Assembly (NCBI GenBank): GCA_949287225.1
Contig: CASEFP010000023.1
Coordinates: forward strand, 1 to 48,199
DNA: 48,199 nucleotides
Direction of reading: 5' to 3'
Origin: an uncultured Lentisphaeria bacterium
GTDB lineage: Bacteria > Verrucomicrobiota > Lentisphaeria > Victivallales > UBA1829
Every line of letters starts with the position of its first letter. Within the stretch, counting starts at the first letter, position 1. The notes under the pieces were generated by a model. The model did no database searches. It was not told the origin of the DNA and saw only the letters and a program-made list of their open reading frames with translations. Of the stretch, positions 43,936 through 48,199 are shown piece by piece. Both the position numbers and the translations under genes were made by a program.

Positions 43936-45269
43936 AGTAATGCCTCCATTGCGTTTGCAAGCGCTTTGATCTCTTCCTTCGTGCGTTTTTCCGTGACGGC
44001 GATCAGAAGCTGGTCGCGCCGGTCCGCGTAGTATCTGCCGAGCGGGAATCCGGCGGCGAACCCCTTGTCGATCAGTTTGCCGGCCAGTTCCGAAGCGTCG
44101 CAGGGCACCTTGATGACGAACTCGTTGAAAAAGACGCCGTTCCCGACCGGCTCGACGCCCTTGATCGCGAGGAGTTCGTTTCTGGCGAAGACCGCCTTGG
44201 ACATGCAGAGATTTCCGATGTCGACGAAGCCCTGCTTGCCGACAGCGGTAAGATAAATAAGCGCGGAGAGCGCACAGAGGCTCTCGTTCGAACAGATGTT
44301 GCTGGTCGCGTGCTCGCGGCGGATATGCTGTTCGCGGGTCTGGATCGTCAGGACATAACCATCCTTTCCGTCGAGATCCTTTGTGCGCCCGACGATGCGT
44401 CCCGGCATCTTGCGCATGTATTTACCGCGGACGGTCATGAATCCGAGATAAGGTCCGCCGAAGCTCAGCGGAATGCCGAGGCTCTGCCCCTCCCCCGTCA
44501 CGATGTCGAATCCCATTTCGCCGGGGGTCTTGAGAACGCTCAGGGCGATCGGATAGGTCGAGCAGACGGCGAGCGCTCCGTTGGCATGAGCGGCGGCAAC
44601 GACGCTGCTGAGGTCTTCGATCTCGCCGAAGAAGTTCGGGTACTGGACGATCACGCACGCGGTGTTTTCGTTGACGGCGCGCTTGAGATTTTCCAGATTG
44701 GAATCCGTTCCGTTTCCCGCGGGGACTTCGCGCCGTTCCACATCCAGATTGATGCAGTAGCATTCGATCATGCGCCGGAAGATCGGGGAGACTGCTCCGG
44801 AGATCACCACCTGCCGCCGTCCGGTGATCTTGACGGACATCATCATCGCCTCAAAGAGAGCGGTTCCGCCGTCATAGAGGCTGGCGTTGGAGACCTCCAT
44901 GCCGGTGAGGCGGCACATGGCGGTCTGATACTCGTAAATCGCCTGAAGCGTTCCCTGGGAGGCCTCGGGCTGGTAGGGGGTGTAGGCGGTGTAGAATTCG
45001 CCGCGCGAGACGATGCTGTCAACGACGGAGGGGATGACGTGGTCGTAGTAGCCGCCTCCGACGAAGTTGATCAGGTTTGTGGCGTTCATCGCGGCGAGAT
45101 GTTCGAGATGCTTCACCACCTCGTATTCGGATTTTCCCTCGGGGATGCCGGAGAGCGCGGGATACGGAAAGCGGACGCCCGCTTTTTCCCACATGTCCTC
45201 CAGACTGGAGAAACCGGCGGCTTTGAGCATTTCCGCGCGGTCGCTTTCGGTGTTGGCAATATACGGCAC
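43932..45269 (-). CDS. gcvPA: Glycine dehydrogenase (decarboxylating) subunit 1
   Basis: 445 residues, the usual length, from GTG 45269. It begins PYIANTESDRAEML, then GGGYYDHVIPSVVDSIVSRGEFYTAYTPYQPE in the order expected of the family, and contains SLYDGGTALFEA and SNICSNESLCAL. It forms the P-protein together with GcvPB. The frame is open a further 29 codons upstream, but that part covers the palindrome at 45301-45318 and lacks family similarity; GGGAGAAG lies before the GTG. An 18-base palindrome 32-49 bases upstream is a likely operator. Confidence 0.95.
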   Translation of the reverse strand: MPYIANTESDRAEMLKAAGFSSLEDMWEKAGVRFPYPALSGIPEGKSEYEVVKHLEHLAAMNATNLINFVGGGYYDHVIPSVVDSIVSRGEFYTAYTPYQPEASQGTLQAIYEYQTAMCRLTGMEVSNASLYDGGTALFEAMMMSVKITGRRQVVISGAVSPIFRRMIECYCINLDVERREVPAGNGTDSNLENLKRAVNENTACVIVQYPNFFGEIEDLSSVVAAAHANGALAVCSTYPIALSVLKTPGEMGFDIVTGEGQSLGIPLSFGGPYLGFMTVRGKYMRKMPGRIVGRTKDLDGKDGYVLTIQTREQHIRREHATSNICSNESLCALSALIYLTAVGKQGFVDIGNLCMSKAVFARNELLAIKGVEPVGNGVFFNEFVIKVPCDASELAGKLIDKGFAAGFPLGRYYADRRDQLLIAVTEKRTKEEIKALANAMEALL

Positions 45270-45300
45270 GGTAGTCTTCTCCCTTCTCAAAAAATGAATT

Positions 45301-45318
45301 TGACATTTAAAAATGTCA
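45301..45318. promoter_or_regulatory. 18-base palindrome upstream of gcvPA (operator candidate)
   Basis: TGACATTT-AA-AAATGTCA, perfect on both arms, in the gcvPA leader/promoter region. A TTGAAA box lies at 45337-45332 (minus strand), placing the palindrome at the expected -10/start region. No regulator gene is adjacent. Confidence 0.6.
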
Positions 45319-45343
45319 CGGAATTGATTTTTTTCAAGAGCGG

Positions 45344-45407
45344 AAAAAAAAATCATCCGGAAATCCCGTCTTCCCGCATGACTGCGGGGCTTAAGGGATT
45401 TCCGGAT
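45344..45407 (-). terminator. Strong terminator after the 588-residue secreted protein gene
   Basis: On the minus strand ATCCGGAAATCCC (45407-45395) pairs perfectly over 13 bases with GGGATTTCCGGAT (45367-45355). An inner stem CCCGCA/TGCGGG forms within the loop, and nine T's follow (45352-45344). The U-run is on the minus side only, so it ends the upstream minus-strand gene and isolates gcvPA from it. Confidence 0.9.
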
Positions 45408-45428
45408 TCCGGCAGGGCTCGGAAGAAT

Positions 45429-47195
45429 TTATTTCAGGATCGTCACGGGCAGCTGTGTTGCGGCACGGTTCCAGCCTGAATCAATCGCATGGAGCGTCAG
45501 GATGTACCTTCCCGGCTTTTCGGGCCGGACGTCCCAGATCCATTCGGGTGTTTCGGTTTCCGCCATGAGGCGGTTGTCCACAAACCAGCGGTACTGGATG
45601 ATTTTCCGCCCGCCCTTCGGTATCGCCTCCCCTTTGAGATGCACCTTCGGGGTGGAGATTTTCGCCTCATAGGCGGGAGAAGAGAGCGTAACCTGAGGCG
45701 CGGGCTCGACGAAATATCGATGCAGCGCCTTATCATATGCAAGAAGCGTGGGAAGGGTTGATTTCAAAGCCTGTTCCAGAGTCTGTTTTTTGTTTTTTCC
45801 AATGTATTCGCAGTAAATTCCGGAACCGGGCAGTTCGGGATATTTTTCCCGGATGACACGCACCTCCTCCGTAATGTTTTCCGGTGTGAAATGGCGTTTG
45901 TAATCAGGAAAGATTTCTCTCGGGGTAAGCGCGCCGTGCATGATGATCGTCCGGTTATAGTATCCGTCCTCTTTTGCCCAGTCTGCATGTTTGATTACCT
46001 CAGCCTTACCGATTTCCCAATGAGGAAACCGCGGAAGTCTTGTGTATCCCTCGGAAATCACCAGATCTGGCAGCCCATCGGCTGCAAGCGGACGCATGGA
46101 ATCCTCTCCGCGCCAGTAAACCGCCAGAAACTTCTCCGGGGAAGCTTTTTTCGTCTGCCGCAACGCCTCCAAGGCACAGAGGATTCTGGCTCCCATTTTG
46201 TTTTTCGGATCCATCAATCCGGCACGTTTTTTCGTATCGTCCACGGACTGCCATTCGTCAATTGCAATTCCGTAATCACTTTCTTTGTAATAATTGAGCG
46301 TTCCTTCCACAGTGCGAAGCCATTCCGCCTGCGGGCCGCTCAGGGCGCGCAGCGACAAAATTCCCTTCTGCATAAATTCCGACCTGTCAAAGACTCCGTC
46401 CGTATTCATGACTTTAAAATATTTGTTCCACAAAATCCGGTTCGCCTCAATACTCCAGTTGTAAAAGAGAAAGATATAGGGATCGCGCACCGGAGGAAGA
46501 TGCGCTGAAGGAAAATATTTCAACGCCGCAATTGTTTTCGGCGGGACACCGCTTGTTTTCACATGCAGTTTCACGGTTGAGGCGGGAATCACCCATTTCC
46601 AGGGAGCGTTTCTGTTCCGGTTCCATCCGATCAGACTGGGTCCAGCGCGCAGCAGAAATCCATTCCAGGGTCTGCCGAACATGACATGCTCGCGTATCAG
46701 ATTTGTCACGTCGAATTCCACGATTCCTTTTTTCCGGGCCTCCGCCTTCACTCCGAAAGATTCCCAACCATATTCCAGACAGCCTTCCTTGCAGCGGTAG
46801 GAACCGGGTTTACGCGGTGTCGGATACTGCGGCCACGGAGCACCGTAATATTTCAGATTTTCAGTTTTTCTCCACTCCACAAGCGGAGAAACAACTTCCA
46901 TCGGGACATTTTTCGGATTCTCTGCGGAAGCCACTTCAAGAATCAGTGTAGCCGATTCGATTTTCTCTGCCTTTTGCAGATGCGGGATATCCAATTTAAA
47001 ATCCAGAAGCACACGCGTCCACATCCATTCATTGGAAAAAAGCAGAAAACGATCCGGATTGTACTGTGTTTTCTCTCCTCGATCCGCAACCGGAATCTGT
47101 ACGGTTTTCGACGGCAACAGAACTATTTCCTCTCCGGGAATCTTGCCTGCAAGAAGGAAAGTTATCGCAAGCAGCAGGATTTTTCTTTTTTTCAT
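45429..47195 (-). CDS. Secreted protein with DNRLRE-like domain and possible TIM barrel
   Basis: 588 residues with signal peptide MKKRKILLLAITFLLAGKIPG. Residues about 25-215 resemble the DNRLRE/CBM96 carbohydrate-binding type (LPSKTVQIPVADRG, RVLLDFKLDIPHLQKAEKIESATLILEV, GIVEFDVTNLIREHV, WNGFLLRAG). Residues about 220-490 may be a barrel-type enzyme (NTDGVFDRSEFMQKG, DYGIAIDEWQSVDD, LPDLVISEGY), but I cannot name a catalytic pair. The last about 90 residues look like an Ig/PKD-type domain (YRWFVDNRLMAETETPEWIWDV). Base use is visibly AT-richer than in neighbours, hinting at transfer. It follows a decayed pseudopilin gene by 44 bases. Confidence 0.72.
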   Translation of the reverse strand: MKKRKILLLAITFLLAGKIPGEEIVLLPSKTVQIPVADRGEKTQYNPDRFLLFSNEWMWTRVLLDFKLDIPHLQKAEKIESATLILEVASAENPKNVPMEVVSPLVEWRKTENLKYYGAPWPQYPTPRKPGSYRCKEGCLEYGWESFGVKAEARKKGIVEFDVTNLIREHVMFGRPWNGFLLRAGPSLIGWNRNRNAPWKWVIPASTVKLHVKTSGVPPKTIAALKYFPSAHLPPVRDPYIFLFYNWSIEANRILWNKYFKVMNTDGVFDRSEFMQKGILSLRALSGPQAEWLRTVEGTLNYYKESDYGIAIDEWQSVDDTKKRAGLMDPKNKMGARILCALEALRQTKKASPEKFLAVYWRGEDSMRPLAADGLPDLVISEGYTRLPRFPHWEIGKAEVIKHADWAKEDGYYNRTIIMHGALTPREIFPDYKRHFTPENITEEVRVIREKYPELPGSGIYCEYIGKNKKQTLEQALKSTLPTLLAYDKALHRYFVEPAPQVTLSSPAYEAKISTPKVHLKGEAIPKGGRKIIQYRWFVDNRLMAETETPEWIWDVRPEKPGRYILTLHAIDSGWNRAATQLPVTILK

Positions 47196-47239
47196 AATCA
47201 GTCCTTTCTGTTGTTCACGGCAAATATTGTAATGATCTG

Positions 47240-47672
47240 TTATTTCGCTGTAATCTTGAATCTTCCTCCGACAAAGTCCGCCTGAGAAGCTTTTTCAACA
47301 TGCCCGTCTACGAAAAGAAGATTTCCAAGGCGGAGATACGAAGGATGATAGTATCCAAGTCCCAGTTCATGGGTATAATTGTAATAGCAGAAAACGGGCT
47401 GTCCCATAGTCCCGGTTGGAGTCTTTGCTCGCTCTGCAATCATGATACTTTTTGATGGCTGAGTCAGTCGTGTCCGTTTTGCAAGGGAGGTATCTTTCGG
47501 CATCCCGGCACTGTCAACAAACTTGAAACTGCCCAGAAAATCACTGAACGCATAACAGACCTGATTAATGATCCGTTTCTCGCCGGTCCAGCTCTCTACT
47601 GCTCCACCATCACCCGGTCCAAGTTTTCTGGCACCTTCCGGACAAATCAAAAGACTGGGGCGCGTAGTAAAA
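47240..47672 (-). pseudogene. Pseudopilin gene missing its 5' end
   Basis: The frame ends in a family-typical C-terminus (YYHPSYLRLGNLLFVDGHVEK, a His-x9-Asp-Gly-like motif). Similarity begins abruptly at TTRPSLLICPEG near 47672. The prepilin leader, the hydrophobic helix and the first part of the globular domain are absent. The frame stays open to 47782 only by reading through the hairpin repeat region. Without the N-terminal helix the product could not enter the pilin pathway. The likely cause is a deletion or insertion at the repeat border. Compare the intact copy at 21494-22162. Confidence 0.75.
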
Positions 47673-47929
47673 AAATAATTTGCTTTGCAAATTATGATTC
47701 GTGCTCTCCTTTCAGTCCTGCTGCGGTCCAGCTGCGCAAGCTGGTCGCCGCAGGCGAAATCACCCTCCGGCGGCGGTTTCACCCGCTAAAGGACGAGAAG
47801 CGCTTCTTCGAGAGCCGCCGGCACAGTGTATAACCTCAGGAAAAGGCCCGGAGCTCTCGCGGATACGCATGTGGAAAACATGTAACCTGGGGGAATTGTC
47901 CGGGGCTCTCATGATTTTTGATTATTAAG

Positions 47930-47963
47930 GAGACGAAAAAATGCTCACGCATTCTTTCGTCTC
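47930..47963. repeat. Long hairpin in the repeat region
   Basis: GAGACGAAAAAATGC (47930-47944) pairs with GCATTCTTTCGTCTC (47949-47963) over 15 bases with one mismatch and a TCAC loop. Confidence 0.8.
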
Positions 47964-48040
47964 AATGGATACGCCCGGAGCTCTCGAACTTTTTCGAAGA
48001 AAAAGTTCTCGTCACTGAGCGGTCTGAACCGCTCCGGGCG

Positions 48041-48083
48041 GGGATTTCGTGCTCCGCACGACCAGCGTTTCGCCGCTGGATCA
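48041..48083 (+). repeat. 43-base direct repeat, copy 1
   Basis: Identical to 48157-48199, 116 bases apart. Each copy carries two adjacent hairpins: TCGTGC-TCC-GCACGA and CCAGCG-N6-CGCTGG. Confidence 0.95.
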
Positions 48084-48156
48084 CGACAAGGGTCACCGAC
48101 CCTGGACCCCGCGAAGAATGCGCGGGCATTCTTCCGTCCTCTCCCCGAGTCGGGGT

Positions 48157-48199
48157 GGGATTTCGTGCTCCGCACGACCAGCGTTTCGCCGCTGGATCA
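48157..48199 (+). repeat. 43-base direct repeat, copy 2 (cut by the window end)
   Basis: Second copy of the 48041-48083 repeat. The window ends inside or at the end of it, so the true repeat may be longer. Confidence 0.95.

Larger units (their letters stand above)
47673..48199. repeat. Hairpin-mosaic intergenic region (REP-like)
   Basis: 527 bases without a supported gene and packed with short inverted repeats. Perfect ones: 47676-47694 (8 bp), nested 47721-47753 (CTGCGG/CCGCAG around CCAGCT/AGCTGG), 47796-47807, 47986-48008 (10 bp), 48017-48034 (7 bp), 48047-48061 (6 bp), 48062-48079 (6 bp), 48089-48103 (6 bp), 48113-48134 (9 bp), 48143-48155 (5 bp), then repeats of two of them to the window end. 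GCCCGGAGCTCTCG occurs at 47846-47859 and again at 47973-47986. The sequence continues past the right edge. Confidence 0.85.

Noticed and set aside
45270-45356. Longer GcvPA starting at 45356
   Set aside because: The additional 29 codons run through the palindrome and promoter region; GTG 45269 gives the family length and has GGGAG upstream.
47945-48175. A 76-codon minus-strand open frame in the repeat region
   Set aside because: It is the translation of consecutive hairpins and the 43-base repeat (SCGARNPRPERF-type sequence), with no homology or ribosome-binding site.
48041-48199. CRISPR array
   Set aside because: Only two repeat copies are seen, the 73-base interval is itself made of palindromes, and there are no cas genes.

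Overview
This 48.2 kb window looks like chromosome from an anaerobic member of the PVC group, most likely Lentisphaerota (Victivallis-like). The evidence is indirect. A GreA with a very long N-terminal extension (706 residues) is also known from chlamydiae. Pseudopilin genes sit beside secreted carbohydrate-active enzymes, as is common in Lentisphaerota. HydF points to [FeFe]-hydrogenase maturation. PurL carries a fused PurS-like part, and the glycine decarboxylase P-protein is split. Most genes are GC-rich, while the right-hand end looks AT-richer by eye. No phylogeny was run.

Layout. (1) 1-6.9 kb: the end of a PHP-type protein, then the translation cluster thrS-infC-rpmI-rplT-pheS-pheT. It has an AUU-initiated infC, an internal promoter before infC, a terminator or attenuator before pheS and a strong terminator after pheT. 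(2) 6.9-13.5 kb: an alpha/beta hydrolase, and facing it a 1798-residue secreted TPR protein of unknown role. (3) 13.7-16.8 kb: purL. (4) 16.8-23.6 kb: a GntR/LacI-type regulator diverging from a three-gene secreted-enzyme operon (clan GH-A-like enzyme, pseudopilin, SGNH hydrolase). The shared control region has a consensus promoter (TTGACA-17-TATAAT) and two matching palindromes. (5) 23.7-34.2 kb: a cytidylate-kinase-like protein, ruvB facing away from tkt, a frameshifted GNAT gene, a maltose/galactoside-type acetyltransferase, a GT39-like membrane glycosyltransferase, a Gfo/Idh/MocA oxidoreductase, an Uup-like ABC-F ATPase and a short-chain reductase. (6) 34.4-38.0 kb: hydF overlapping by four bases a HypF-like gene whose carbamoyl-adenylation motifs look altered. 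(7) 38.2-41.3 kb: long greA and a metallophosphoesterase. (8) 41.5-45.3 kb, minus strand: gcvPA-gcvPB, a STAS/HATPase anti-sigma partner-switch pair, and tRNA-Leu(UAG) seven bases after that pair. (9) 45.3-48.2 kb: a strong terminator, a secreted protein of unknown activity, a pseudopilin gene that has lost its 5' end, and about 0.5 kb made almost entirely of short perfect hairpins, including a 43-base direct repeat.

How the genes may work together. The left third is core translation and purine synthesis. The secreted-enzyme operon looks inducible by a small ligand, probably a sugar, sensed by the regulator next to it. The GH/pseudopilin pairing occurs twice, once intact and once decayed, which suggests a repeated surface-enzyme module. 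The most unusual pairing is HydF with a HypF-like protein: these belong to maturation pathways of two unrelated hydrogenase classes, yet here they are translationally coupled.
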